Made by a program: the position numbers and the translations under genes. A stretch of DNA of 64,000 nt from JBHJHP01 sp042219855 (GTDB lineage Bacteria > Bacteroidota > Bacteroidia > Bacteroidales > UBA5342). Under the pieces are notes generated by a model. The model ran no database searches, was not told where the DNA came from, and saw only the letters and a list, made by a program, of their open reading frames with translations. Each line of letters begins with the position of its first letter. Within the stretch, counting starts at the first letter, position 1. This document shows positions 17,218-27,381 of this stretch, in pieces. The stretch is taken from positions 1 through 64,000 of the forward strand of contig NZ_JBHJHP010000008.1 in the NCBI RefSeq assembly GCF_042219855.1, in the 5' to 3' direction.

Positions 17218-19005
17218 ATGGATCATATACGTAATTTTTGCATCATTGCACACATCGACCACGGAAAAAGTACACTGGCCGACAGGTTGCTTGAAAGAAC
17301 CCATACTGTGACTGGTAAGGCTTTGCAGGAGCAGGTTCTGGATAGTATGGATTTGGAGAGGGAGCGGGGCATCACCATTAAGAGTCATGCCATACAAATG
17401 GACTACGAGCTGGAGGGGAAAAAATATAAGCTGAACCTGATCGATACACCCGGACATGTGGATTTTTCCTATGAAGTGTCACGATCTATCGCTGCATGCG
17501 AAGGTGCGTTGCTGATCATCGATTCCACCCAGGGCATTCAGGCTCAGACCATATCCAATTTATATCTCGCCCTGGAGCATGACCTGGAAATTATTCCGGT
17601 AATGAATAAAATGGACCTCCCCAATGCCATGCCTGAGGAGGTGGAAGAAGAGATTGTTGAGTTGCTGGGTGTGGATTCCGGCGACATCATCCGTGCCAGT
17701 GGCAAAACCGGACTTGGTGTAGATGAGATACTTGAAGCTATTGTACATCGCATAAAACCACCGGTGGGAGATCCTGAAGCACCTTTGCAGGCCTTGATTT
17801 TTGACTCTGTATTTAACTCATTCAGGGGCATCATTGCGTATTTTAAAATTGTAAATGGTGAAATCCGTAAGGGTGACCTGGTGAAGTTTGTCAATACCGG
17901 TAAGGAATACAATGCCGATGAGATTGGTGTGCTGCGGCTGAGCATGCAACCACGCGATGTACTCCGGACAGGAGATGTGGGTTACATTATTTCCGGTATC
18001 AAAACCTCGCGCGAAGTAAAGGTGGGCGACACCATCACGCACGTAAAAAAGAAATGTGATAAAGCCATTTCCGGTTTCGAAGAGGTGAAGCCTATGGTGT
18101 TTGCGGGAGTGTATCCCATTGATTCAGACGATTATGAGGATCTGCGGGCTGCTGTTGAAAAATTGCAGCTGAATGATGCATCCCTTACGTTTGAACCGGA
18201 ATCATCAGCAGCACTTGGTTTCGGTTTCCGGTGCGGATTTCTTGGTCTGCTTCACATGGAGATCATACAGGAGCGTCTGGACCGGGAATACGATATGAAC
18301 GTCATTACCACGGTGCCGAACGTATTGTATAAGGTGTACACCAAACAGGGTGAAGCAAAAGATGTTTATACCCCTAGTGAACTGCCGGATCCAACCCATA
18401 TCGAACGCATTGAAGAACCATTTATCCGGGCAACAATTCTGACTCATCCGGACTATTTCGGACAAATCATGACCCTTTGTCTCAACAAAAGAGCTGAATT
18501 GAAGAAACAGGATTTTCATACAGCACACCGTGTGGAGATACAGTTTGATATGCCGTTGGGAGAGATTGTATTTGATTTCTACGACAAACTGAAAAGTGTT
18601 TCCAAAGGATATGCCTCATTCGATTATTACCAGATTGGCTATAAACCTTCAAAACTGATAAAACTTGATATTCTTCTGAACGGAGAATCGGTAGATGCCT
18701 TGTCCGCTCTGTTACACGTGGATAATGCCTACAATATGGGACGACGGATGTGTGAGAAGCTGAAGGAACTGATTCCGCGACAGCAGTTTGATATCGCCAT
18801 TCAGGCTGCTATCGGATCAAAGATTATAGCCCGTGAAACAGTAAAGGCGGTAAGGAAAGATGTGACGGCTAAATGTTACGGAGGCGATATCACCAGGAAA
18901 CGTAAACTGCTTGAAAAACAGAAAAAAGGGAAGAAAAAAATGAAACAGATCGGGAATGTGGAGGTTCCTCAAAAAGCATTCCTTGCTGTTTTAAAACTGG
19001 ATTAA
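17218..19005 (+). CDS. lepA: Elongation factor 4 (LepA)
   Basis: This 595-residue translational GTPase acts on stalled or initiating ribosomes. It shows the G1 loop AHIDHGKSTLADRLL, switch II DTPGHVDFSYEVSRS, NKMD, and the LepA-specific C-terminal domain ending in RKRKLLEKQKKGKKKMKQIG. Length is as expected. It is followed after 7 bases by nhaD, an order that suggests one transcript. Confidence 0.98.
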   Translation: MDHIRNFCIIAHIDHGKSTLADRLLERTHTVTGKALQEQVLDSMDLERERGITIKSHAIQMDYELEGKKYKLNLIDTPGHVDFSYEVSRSIAACEGALLIIDSTQGIQAQTISNLYLALEHDLEIIPVMNKMDLPNAMPEEVEEEIVELLGVDSGDIIRASGKTGLGVDEILEAIVHRIKPPVGDPEAPLQALIFDSVFNSFRGIIAYFKIVNGEIRKGDLVKFVNTGKEYNADEIGVLRLSMQPRDVLRTGDVGYIISGIKTSREVKVGDTITHVKKKCDKAISGFEEVKPMVFAGVYPIDSDDYEDLRAAVEKLQLNDASLTFEPESSAALGFGFRCGFLGLLHMEIIQERLDREYDMNVITTVPNVLYKVYTKQGEAKDVYTPSELPDPTHIERIEEPFIRATILTHPDYFGQIMTLCLNKRAELKKQDFHTAHRVEIQFDMPLGEIVFDFYDKLKSVSKGYASFDYYQIGYKPSKLIKLDILLNGESVDALSALLHVDNAYNMGRRMCEKLKELIPRQQFDIAIQAAIGSKIIARETVKAVRKDVTAKCYGGDITRKRKLLEKQKKGKKKMKQIGNVEVPQKAFLAVLKLD

Positions 19006-19012
19006 AGATACA

Positions 19013-20527
19013 ATGATGAAACGACTATTACTGCTTATTGTGATGTCGGTATTTATGATAGTTCCACAACTATCGTACACTGCCGCCCAGGAACATCACG
19101 ATGCTGATGAACCACAGATTGAAACGCTCCGTGCTGATACAAGCTCACACGTTACAGAGCACAATGAGGCAGTAGGTCATTACGCAGAAGATCATCATGC
19201 CAGTGAACCGGCAGCACCATATTCGGTATTGCCTTTTATACTGCTGTTGCTGATGATTGCCACCGGACCACTGTTTTATGAACATTTCTGGCACCGTAAT
19301 TATCCAAGGATCGCGATCATTCTGGCCGCTTTGGTCGTTTTGTATTATATTTTCGGGCTTGGGAACACCCATGCACCCATACATGCATTTTTTGAGTATT
19401 TTCAGTTTATTGCCTTACTCTCGTCATTATATATCGCCTCCGGAGGAATAATGATCAGCGTGGATCGCGATGCCACACCAAAGGCAAATGTTACCCTCTT
19501 AATTATCGGATCCATCATTGCCAATATTATAGGTACAACCGGTGCATCCATGTTGTTGATAAGGCCATATATACGGCTGAACGAAGGGCGTATTAAAGCA
19601 TACCATATTGTCTTCTTTATTTTTATGGTCAGTAATGTAGGAGGTAACCTGACTCCGATTGGTGATCCGCCTCTGTTTCTTGGCTTTTTAAAAGGTGTGC
19701 CGTTTTTCTGGACCCTGAAACATAACTTTATGCCATGGGTATTTGCGACTGTAATACTGGCCGTTATCTTCTATCTGTTCGACAGACGAAATAAAGAAGG
19801 AAAAGTGCATGCCGACAGAACCGGAAAAATAAGGCTTATCGGGACTAAGAATTTTATCTGGTTACTGATTGTGGTTTTGTCAGTTTTTATTGATCCGAAT
19901 ATTTTTGACTGGGTTCCCGGTATAAATTACCATGGGCAGAAACTATCTTTTATCCGTGAGCTGATCATGTTGTCCGTCGGGTTCTTTTCGTATAAATTTG
20001 CCAGCAAGGAGGCCCATAAGGGTAATGGATTTGACTTTGAGCCGATTCTTGAAGTGACCTACATATTTATAGGTATATTTGGTACGATGATGCCGGCGCT
20101 TGAACTGGTCGGGAATTTCGCATCATCCGATGCCGGGCAGCAACTCATTAATCCCGACACTCTTTATTTTGGTACCGGAACATTATCGGCTTTTCTGGAT
20201 AATGCACCAACCTATCTCAACTTCCTGGCTGCAGCTATGGCATCAAAAGGTGCCGACCTCGGATTGTTCAGGGATGTACAGGCTTTTGCCGGAGGAGAGT
20301 TTGCAAATTCTATCCTGAGTCTGCGGTCTATTTCTGTGGCAGCCGTGTTTTTCGGTGCCATGAGTTATATTGGAAATGGTCCTAACTTCATGGTGAAATC
20401 CATCGCTGAACAGTCTAAGATTAATATGCCATCCTTTTTTGGATACATGATTAAATATTCCATTCCGGTGTTATTGCCTATTCTGTTTTTAACCTGGGTG
20501 ATTTTTATCCATTTTAACTGGTTATAG
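19013..20527 (+). CDS. nhaD: NhaD-type sodium:proton antiporter
   Basis: This 504-residue inner-membrane transporter of the ion-transporter superfamily exchanges cytoplasmic sodium for external protons. A signal-like N terminus precedes an unusually His/Glu/Asp-rich periplasmic stretch (about residues 27-66, with HHDAD and EDHHASEP). About 12 hydrophobic segments follow. The family landmarks GNLTPIGDPPLFLGFLKG and TGTLSAFLDNAPTYLNF match the re-entrant motifs of NhaD. NhaD is typical of marine and halo-alkaliphilic bacteria. Co-transcription with lepA is likely. Confidence 0.92.
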   Translation: MMKRLLLLIVMSVFMIVPQLSYTAAQEHHDADEPQIETLRADTSSHVTEHNEAVGHYAEDHHASEPAAPYSVLPFILLLLMIATGPLFYEHFWHRNYPRIAIILAALVVLYYIFGLGNTHAPIHAFFEYFQFIALLSSLYIASGGIMISVDRDATPKANVTLLIIGSIIANIIGTTGASMLLIRPYIRLNEGRIKAYHIVFFIFMVSNVGGNLTPIGDPPLFLGFLKGVPFFWTLKHNFMPWVFATVILAVIFYLFDRRNKEGKVHADRTGKIRLIGTKNFIWLLIVVLSVFIDPNIFDWVPGINYHGQKLSFIRELIMLSVGFFSYKFASKEAHKGNGFDFEPILEVTYIFIGIFGTMMPALELVGNFASSDAGQQLINPDTLYFGTGTLSAFLDNAPTYLNFLAAAMASKGADLGLFRDVQAFAGGEFANSILSLRSISVAAVFFGAMSYIGNGPNFMVKSIAEQSKINMPSFFGYMIKYSIPVLLPILFLTWVIFIHFNWL

Positions 20528-20723
20528 CAAGACAAAATGATGTTGGTTTTACCGTACTCAAAAGGCTTTAAACCAACAGCAGAGAGGAGAAACGGAATAA
20601 AAAATGCCTTACAGCAGAAAGAGCAATAAAAAAAACGTTGATAATATGTTAATTCACTAAAATTTGTATCTTCGTACCCTTGTTTTAAAAAACCCATTTG
20701 TATAATAAAAATAAGAACATTAA

Positions 20724-22844
20724 ATGGCTACTTTAGAAAAGATCAGAAATAGAGCGGTGTTGTTGATTGTGGTTATTGGCGTTGCCATGGCCGCATTTAT
20801 ATTAGGCGATCTCTTTAAGTCAAGATCAACTTTCTTTGGTCAATCGCAGCGTGAAGTTGCCGACATAAACGGTCACACTGTAATGATTGATGAATTACAG
20901 CATAAAATTCAGGAGTTAACTGAAATTTATAAGCAAAGTCAACAAACCCAGTCTCTGGATGAACAGACCACCGATATGATCCATGATCAGGTCTGGAATA
21001 ATATTCAGAGAGAGTATATCATGGGTGATGAGTATGATGAACTGGGACTCGCCGTTTCAGAAGATGAGCTGTTTGACCTGGTTCAGGGTGATCACCTGTC
21101 ACCTATCGTAAGACAGTTATTCGGTAACCGTCAGACCGGTCAGGTTAATAAATCTGCTGTGCTGAATTTCCTTAAGCAGAAGGAAAATGATCCTGCTGCA
21201 AAGGCCTACTGGTTGTACTGGGAAAATGAGATTGTGAATCAGCGCTTATTTGAAAAGTATAATACGCTTATATCAAAAGGTCTGTATGCCAACTCTAAAG
21301 AAGCTGAACTGGTAATTGACAACAGCAGGAAAGCTAAGAATATTGAATTCTTTTCAAAACCATTCAGTTCTGTAAAAGATTCTACACTTAAGGTTTCTGA
21401 TTCAGAGATTGAGACATATTACAGCGCTCACAAAGAAGAGTACAAACAGGATGCATCCCGTAAAATTGAATATGTTCAGTTCAATATTAATGCATCTGAG
21501 CAGGATGATGCTGATGTAAAGGAATGGGCCGAAAAAGCTGCCAGCGAAGTAAAATCAATTAACGATAAGGAAGAAATTGCACGCTACGTGAACCTTAATT
21601 CTGACAGCCGTTTTGTAGATCGTTATCAGGACAAAGATCAGGTTGATGCACGGTTAAAGGATTTTGTGGATGAGAGTAAGGTTGGCGCGGTTTACGGACC
21701 TTACAAAGATAATACTGCCGATGCATGGGTTGTGGTTAAGCTGGTTAACGAAGAGATGCGTCCTGATTCTATGCAGGCCAGTCATATTCTCATTAGAGAA
21801 GCTACTGCTGAACGTACACAGGAACTGGCAGACAGCCTTTATAATGTACTGAAAAACAACAAAAGCAAGTTTGCTGAACTGGCAGAACAGTTTTCTCAGG
21901 ATCCGGGAAGTGCTAAAAAAGGTGGTGAACTTGGTTGGTTCCAGGATGGCATGATGGTTCCTGAATTCAATGAAGCTTGTGTCAATGCTAAAGTGGGTTC
22001 AATTGTTGAAGCGACATCCACATATGGAACACATATCATTCTTGTTGAAGACAAAAGCAGGAATGTGGATAAGGTACTGCTGGCTAAACTGCAGCGTAAT
22101 GTTGAGCCATCAACAGAAACATATCGGAATGTTTACAGTGAAGCAAGTAAATTCCTGGGCGAAAACAATACATACGAGAAATTTGAGAAAGCCATTAAGG
22201 ATGATCCTGCAATTGCCAAATTGCACCGTACAGCGAATGCCGTAAAATCAAGCGATAAACAGGTAAACAACATGGATAACAGCCGTGAACTGGTTCGCTG
22301 GGCATTCAATGATGCAGAACTTGGCAAATTATCGGATGTACAGGAACTTGGCGATCGTTTTGTGATTGCTGTGGTTACTGAGATCAGAGACAAAGGGATA
22401 CAGCCTGTTGAAGAGGTTAAAGGTCCAATTCGTGCTAAACTGTTGAAAGACAAACAGGCCGATTACCTGATAAAAGAGATTAATGCAGCCAAAGCTGAAA
22501 GCCAGACCCTTTCTTCTCTGGCCCAGAAAGAAGGTGTTGAGATAAAGGCAGCAAGCAATATCACATTTGGTTCTTACTATATTCAGGGCGCAAGTGGATA
22601 TGTACCTGCTTTAATTGGTGCTGTTGTTGCAGCTCCGGTCGACGAAATCTCTGAACCGGTGAAAGGAGAAAATGCAGTGTATGTTTTCCGGGTGGTCAGT
22701 GAGGAAGAAAATGAAAGTGTTCCAACACTGGATCAGGAAAAACAACAGCTGGCTCAGGGTTATTCATATCGTGCCAACTATCAGACTTTCAATGCACTTA
22801 AGGATAAGGCTGATATTGAAGACAGCAGAGTGAAATTCTACTAG
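20724..22844 (+). CDS. PpiD/SurA-type periplasmic peptidyl-prolyl isomerase
   Basis: This 706-residue membrane-anchored folding factor has a single N-terminal transmembrane helix (VLLIVVIGVAMAAFILGDL), a SurA-N-like chaperone region, and a parvulin domain at about residues 350-450. The parvulin domain includes SMQASHILIREAT, GELGWFQDGMMVPEFNEAC and GTHIILVEDK. A helical C-terminal region follows. It should help outer-membrane and secreted proteins fold. The size and anchor favour PpiD over SurA. A strong terminator follows. Confidence 0.93.
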   Translation: MATLEKIRNRAVLLIVVIGVAMAAFILGDLFKSRSTFFGQSQREVADINGHTVMIDELQHKIQELTEIYKQSQQTQSLDEQTTDMIHDQVWNNIQREYIMGDEYDELGLAVSEDELFDLVQGDHLSPIVRQLFGNRQTGQVNKSAVLNFLKQKENDPAAKAYWLYWENEIVNQRLFEKYNTLISKGLYANSKEAELVIDNSRKAKNIEFFSKPFSSVKDSTLKVSDSEIETYYSAHKEEYKQDASRKIEYVQFNINASEQDDADVKEWAEKAASEVKSINDKEEIARYVNLNSDSRFVDRYQDKDQVDARLKDFVDESKVGAVYGPYKDNTADAWVVVKLVNEEMRPDSMQASHILIREATAERTQELADSLYNVLKNNKSKFAELAEQFSQDPGSAKKGGELGWFQDGMMVPEFNEACVNAKVGSIVEATSTYGTHIILVEDKSRNVDKVLLAKLQRNVEPSTETYRNVYSEASKFLGENNTYEKFEKAIKDDPAIAKLHRTANAVKSSDKQVNNMDNSRELVRWAFNDAELGKLSDVQELGDRFVIAVVTEIRDKGIQPVEEVKGPIRAKLLKDKQADYLIKEINAAKAESQTLSSLAQKEGVEIKAASNITFGSYYIQGASGYVPALIGAVVAAPVDEISEPVKGENAVYVFRVVSEEENESVPTLDQEKQQLAQGYSYRANYQTFNALKDKADIEDSRVKFY

Positions 22845-22864
22845 GAAGAACTTAATTATAATAT

Positions 22865-22899
22865 AAAAGCCATCCGTCAGCTGACGGATGGCTTTTTTT
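22865..22899 (+). terminator. Terminator of the PpiD-like gene
   Basis: A perfect palindrome (AAAAGCCATCCGTCAG and its complement, 22865-22896) is followed by a T-tract. It has no loop bases on paper and would open to a small loop. Confidence 0.9.
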
Positions 22900-22954
22900 A
22901 TGTCGGGATGGTTGGTCAAAAACATTTACCATATATTTGTAAAAACTCTCCGGT

Positions 22955-25048
22955 ATGTTTTTCCACACAAAACAACCGCTAATTACCGTATTCTTGTTTT
23001 GTCTGGTCTTTTTATGGCCTGGCAAAGATGGCATTTGTGCCGATCATCCTGCCCGTACTGTTTCAGATACCCTTCGAATAACTGCTTTATTTAAAAAAGG
23101 GAATCAGTTTATTGATGGTCCGTCAGATTCTCTCGTTTATTATTACTCGAAAGCTTTAACGCTGATTAACAGGAGTCTGGACGATTCGGTCCGGATGAAA
23201 AAAAATCTACCGGATGTTTACATTCGACTGCGGCAGTTTGAATTCAGAGCATATATTGAACTGGGTATTGAACATTTCTACCAGAACAGCTACGATAAAG
23301 CGCTGAACAATTTCTTCAGTGCGCTTCATGTTGCACAGGCAATCCGGGATATAGATTTGCTGTCGGAATGTTACAGCGAGATAGGCATCGTGTATAAAAA
23401 TCAGGGGGATTTTGATAAGGCATTAAGTTATTATAACAGCGCACTGGAAATGGCCGGGCAAACAGCTGACTCTTCGTGGATTGCCAGCTGCCAGATAAAT
23501 ATGGCCAATGTGTACAAGGGAAAGGGCTATTTTACCATCGCCCAACGCTATTATTTTGATGCACTATCCACACTGGAAAGAAAACGGCATGACCGCCGTC
23601 TTGCAGCCTGCTACCAGAACATTGGTGAAATATACCAGAAGCAGAAAGATTATAACCTGGCTCTCGACTATTACCGTAAGTCGCTGGATCTCGGTACATC
23701 TTCCAAAGACAGGATCCGTCAGATTGTCATAAACCTGAATATAGGTTACGTTTATACATTGAAGGCGAACTATCCTGAGGCAAGAAATTATTTATTTAAA
23801 GCACTGAACCTGTATGATGAAACCGGATACAAACATGAACTGGATAATTGTTATCTCTTGCTTGGCGATACGTATCTGTATGAGCAGAACCTTAATGAAG
23901 CAAAGCAATATTTTACTAAAGCGCTGGAAATTGCAGAAAGGAAAGATGACCGGAAAAGCAGGGTTGAATCGGAGCGAAGGCTTGGAGAGCTTGCACTGCT
24001 TAACGGCGATTCCGGTGTTGCGGACCGGTATTTTCGCCGGGCGTATGAGCAGGCTAAGCTGCTTGGGTCACCTGAACTGAAAATAGAAACTGCAAAGGCT
24101 TTATACGGATTTCTTCAAAAGACCGGAAAATACAAGGAGGCGCTGGTCTATGTCTCGGAGGAGATGCAACTTAAAGACAGCCTGTTCAGCAGCGAAAAGT
24201 ACAAAGCCATAAAGGAACTGGAAATTCAGCATAACCTGGAGAAAAAAGATCAGCAGCTCAGTCTTTTAACGGAACGTACACAGGTTCAGGAACTCAAGCT
24301 TAGCCGTCGGAACAGAATGGTGATTGCACTTGTGGCAGTGCTGGTTCTTATGGTAATTATCGGATACCTTATCAATGTGCAAAATAAACTCATAGATAAG
24401 CACAGAGCAATGGAACTGGAACAGAAACTGCTGCGTTCACAAATGAATCCTCATTTTATCTTTAATGCGCTCATTGCCATACAAAGTTATATCTACAAAA
24501 AAGAGCCGGTGCTGGCCGGTGATTATCTGGCTAAATTCGCTGATTTGATCCGTCTGACACTGGAAAACTCGAGGAATGAGTTTGTTCCAATATCCAGAGA
24601 AATCAAAACCATGCAGACCTATATCGATCTTCAGTCCCTGCGGTTTGAACATATGTTTAAATATATGCTCCGGGTGGATGATGCCTTGCAGACAGAAGGT
24701 TTTTCCTTGCCGCCCATGTTTGCACAGCCCTTTATTGAAAATGCCATTGAGCATGGTTTACGGCATAGAGCTGAGCCGGGACAACTGGAAGTCTCGTATG
24801 AGCTTTACAGCGAAAACAGTATAAAGATCCGTATAAATGATAATGGTATTGGCCGTGAAGCAGCGGGAAAGCTTAAGGTCAAAAGTGAACACACCTCTCT
24901 GGCAATGCAGATTACCAGAGATCGTTTGACTGTGCTCAACAGGAAATACAGAGATAAGTATATGTTTAATGTGGTAGATGTGAAAGCGGATGATGGAAAG
25001 ACCGGGGGCACGGCTTTGGAAATTATTCTGCCTTTGAAACGAAAATAA
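22955..25048 (+). CDS. TPR-containing LytS-type sensor histidine kinase
   Basis: This 697-residue sensor starts with a signal peptide. About 400 residues of tetratricopeptide repeats follow in the periplasm, with repeated ALSYYNSALEMA-like units. One membrane helix lies near residue 455-475. The cytoplasmic kinase belongs to the His_kinase (PF06580) family. The phospho-acceptor His is residue 500 in MNPHFIFNAL, and the ATP-binding N-box is in QPFIENAIEHGL. A LytTR response regulator begins 28 bases after its stop, making a classical LytS/LytR-like pair. The signal it detects is unknown; TPRs suggest a protein partner. Confidence 0.94.
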   Translation: MFFHTKQPLITVFLFCLVFLWPGKDGICADHPARTVSDTLRITALFKKGNQFIDGPSDSLVYYYSKALTLINRSLDDSVRMKKNLPDVYIRLRQFEFRAYIELGIEHFYQNSYDKALNNFFSALHVAQAIRDIDLLSECYSEIGIVYKNQGDFDKALSYYNSALEMAGQTADSSWIASCQINMANVYKGKGYFTIAQRYYFDALSTLERKRHDRRLAACYQNIGEIYQKQKDYNLALDYYRKSLDLGTSSKDRIRQIVINLNIGYVYTLKANYPEARNYLFKALNLYDETGYKHELDNCYLLLGDTYLYEQNLNEAKQYFTKALEIAERKDDRKSRVESERRLGELALLNGDSGVADRYFRRAYEQAKLLGSPELKIETAKALYGFLQKTGKYKEALVYVSEEMQLKDSLFSSEKYKAIKELEIQHNLEKKDQQLSLLTERTQVQELKLSRRNRMVIALVAVLVLMVIIGYLINVQNKLIDKHRAMELEQKLLRSQMNPHFIFNALIAIQSYIYKKEPVLAGDYLAKFADLIRLTLENSRNEFVPISREIKTMQTYIDLQSLRFEHMFKYMLRVDDALQTEGFSLPPMFAQPFIENAIEHGLRHRAEPGQLEVSYELYSENSIKIRINDNGIGREAAGKLKVKSEHTSLAMQITRDRLTVLNRKYRDKYMFNVVDVKADDGKTGGTALEIILPLKRK

Positions 25049-25076
25049 AACGTAAATTTAAGACGCTTAAGCCCAT

Positions 25077-25814
25077 ATGATGAAGATTGTAATTATTGAT
25101 GATGAGCCCAAAGCAAGGGAAACCATACGAAATATTCTGGCACTCAGTTCAGATAGCCTTACCATTGCAGGCGAAGCCGGCGATATGGATTCTGCATATC
25201 AGCTCATAAAGTCCCGACAACCGGATCTTGTATTGCTGGATATCAATCTTTCCGATGGGAGCGGGTTTGACCTTTTGAAGCGCTTTGAAAAGACGGACTT
25301 TAAGGTGATCTTTATTACAGCGCACGAAGAATATGCCGTTAAAGCATTTAAATACAGTGCCCTGGATTATATTCTGAAACCTGTAATGGCATCCGAAGTG
25401 CTTGATGCTGTGCGAAAAGCAGGCGAGACCCTGCACACGGAGGAACATTCATTAAAATTGTCTGCACTGCTTCAGAATCTTGGTAAACTGAAAAAAATAG
25501 TGCTGAAAACGGCAGAAAGTATTCACATTGTTAATGTGCCTCAGATAATACGGTGTGAGGCCGATGTAAATTATACTGTTTTTCACCTTGCCGGCCCGCA
25601 AAAGCTGCTGGTTTCTAAACCTTTGAAGGAATATGATGAGCTTTTAAGCCAGGCCGGGTTTTTCAGGGCTCATCAGTCACACCTGGTAAACATGGAGCAT
25701 ATCCTTCGCTACGACAAAAACGATGGTGGTTATCTTGTTATGGATGATGATTCGGAGGTTCCTGTTGCCACCCGGAAAAAGGATGATTTGTTCCGCTTAT
25801 TCGAAATGATGTAG
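25077..25814 (+). CDS. LytTR-family response regulator
   Basis: This 245-residue regulator has an N-terminal receiver domain (IDDEP acidic pocket; phospho-acceptor Asp55 in LVLLDINLSDGSG; lysine in YILKP). The C-terminal LytTR DNA-binding domain includes FFRAHQSHLVNMEHI. It is the partner of the upstream TPR kinase. An ATG one codon later is an equal start. The gap of about 100 bases to the next gene leaves open whether the downstream genes are on the same transcript or are its targets. Confidence 0.95.
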   Translation: MMKIVIIDDEPKARETIRNILALSSDSLTIAGEAGDMDSAYQLIKSRQPDLVLLDINLSDGSGFDLLKRFEKTDFKVIFITAHEEYAVKAFKYSALDYILKPVMASEVLDAVRKAGETLHTEEHSLKLSALLQNLGKLKKIVLKTAESIHIVNVPQIIRCEADVNYTVFHLAGPQKLLVSKPLKEYDELLSQAGFFRAHQSHLVNMEHILRYDKNDGGYLVMDDDSEVPVATRKKDDLFRLFEMM

Positions 25815-25915
25815 CTCTTCTTATTCGCAAATAATAATTCACGCCTTGCAAATAATAAAGTAATCCTGAACCGGCAATGCTTTGGCCGTAATTTTATACT
25901 GCAAAATCACAACTG

Positions 25916-26236
25916 ATGAAAATTGCAGCCAAAGATCAGATTCATTTTTATAAAGCTGAACACATCGTTCGCTTTGAACATGGTACTGATAACGTTTCCG
26001 TTTATCTCAAAAATGGCAATACCGAACATATTGATGCTAAAATAGATCAGCTCTCGAGCGATCTGGAGGATCAGGGATTTATCCGCGTTCATCCTGACCA
26101 TCTGATTAACATCAACTGCATCACACAGATTTGTGGCCATAATGCTGATTTTGTTAAACTGGTAAACGGCGATATGATTCCTTTGCTTCCTGAGGCCGGA
26201 AACCAGTTGATGACCCTGTTAGAAGATCATATTTAA
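25916..26236 (+). CDS. Stand-alone LytTR DNA-binding protein
   Basis: This 106-residue protein consists of a LytTR domain only (YKAEHIVRFEHGTDNVSVY; FIRVHPDHLININCI), with no receiver or membrane segment. It keeps the fold's conserved pattern and resembles the C-terminal half of the preceding regulator. It may be an auxiliary regulator, perhaps competing at the same sites. It is separated by 10 bases from the reductase gene downstream, so they are likely co-expressed. Confidence 0.88.
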   Translation: MKIAAKDQIHFYKAEHIVRFEHGTDNVSVYLKNGNTEHIDAKIDQLSSDLEDQGFIRVHPDHLININCITQICGHNADFVKLVNGDMIPLLPEAGNQLMTLLEDHI

Positions 26237-26246
26237 TTAATCTCAT

Positions 26247-27368
26247 ATGAACCCTACATTTCAAGACATCAGACAGGAGCCTTTAATTACGGCATCATGG
26301 AATATTAAGATTGCTGATCCATCAGCTTATGCACCGGGAATACTGATTACCGGAGCCAATTCCTTTGTTGGAATACATGTGATTAAACTTCTTGCAAAGC
26401 ACTGGGAAGGCCCTGTTCATTTACTGGTAAGGGCTAAGAATAAGCCATCGGCTATTGAACGGATGAAGGATGCCTTTTTAAAAGCCGGATTGGGGAATTT
26501 CAACGATCTACGGTATAGTGTTCATACCGGTGATGTTTGTGAAAATCAGATGGGTATGACCGGCAGTGCGTATACGGCGGTAAAACAGTCCTGCGGATAT
26601 GTTTTGCATCTGGCCATGACCCCTCTGTATTATTATCCCTATAAGCATTTTAAAGAGATTTGGCTTCCGGAACTGCAAAAGATGATTGCATTTTGCGGTG
26701 ATGTTGAGTATCCGAAGTGTCTGCACTATCCATCTTCGTACAATGCTGGTTTTTTTACTGACGAACAGGATTATAAGAACCTGAATCAAAATGCCTGGCA
26801 ATCTGGCTACGCCGGATTTAAGTGGGTAGCCAACAATATTCTTTCCAATGCATTCCAGCAGGGACTGAGAGGGTGTATTTACGACATTCCGCTGGTACTG
26901 GGATCAGAACAAAGCGGAATCAGTCCGGCCAATTATTCCATTTGGCATATCCTGGATATTTTTCTTGCCAGCGGGAGATATATCGATTTCACCTTTAGGA
27001 TTATTCCGGCGGATATTCTCGCGGAAATTATACTGCACAATATGTTGAAGCAAAAATCAGGTGAGGGCTTACAGTTCATTCGCCCGGTGCTTTCTGAACC
27101 GGTCACAGAGGAATTATTTAAGCATTCGGCAGTTCGGTTGCTGGGTTTGAGCCGTGTCTCGCGGGAACAGTTAAGAGATACATGTATGCATAAGCGTAAA
27201 TTCGATTTTCTTATTCCTGAGAATTTTTACCAGCTCCTGTATAAAGTTAACCAACTTGAAGCGGTGTTTCCGGCAGATTATCCGATACATTCTCTGCCCT
27301 CAACCTATAATGTATTTTACAGTAACCTTATGAAGGTTATTCAACAGCAGAAAATACCATTCCAATAA
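26247..27368 (+). CDS. Thioester-reductase-like extended SDR protein
   Basis: This 373-residue Rossmann-fold protein has the nucleotide motif ILITGANSFVGIHVIKLL near residues 31-48. It has SDR-type catalytic residues in YPSSYNAG and in YAGFK (YxxxK). It resembles the thioester-reductase / male-sterility (NAD_binding_4) group that reduces acyl-thioesters to aldehydes or alcohols. The N-terminal 25 residues are an extension, and the C terminus is longer than in simple epimerases. No acyl-carrier or adenylation domain is fused, and none is nearby. The position directly after LytTR genes hints at regulated use, but the substrate is unknown. Confidence 0.75.
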   Translation: MNPTFQDIRQEPLITASWNIKIADPSAYAPGILITGANSFVGIHVIKLLAKHWEGPVHLLVRAKNKPSAIERMKDAFLKAGLGNFNDLRYSVHTGDVCENQMGMTGSAYTAVKQSCGYVLHLAMTPLYYYPYKHFKEIWLPELQKMIAFCGDVEYPKCLHYPSSYNAGFFTDEQDYKNLNQNAWQSGYAGFKWVANNILSNAFQQGLRGCIYDIPLVLGSEQSGISPANYSIWHILDIFLASGRYIDFTFRIIPADILAEIILHNMLKQKSGEGLQFIRPVLSEPVTEELFKHSAVRLLGLSRVSREQLRDTCMHKRKFDFLIPENFYQLLYKVNQLEAVFPADYPIHSLPSTYNVFYSNLMKVIQQQKIPFQ

Positions 27369-27381
27369 AAACTAAAAACAA

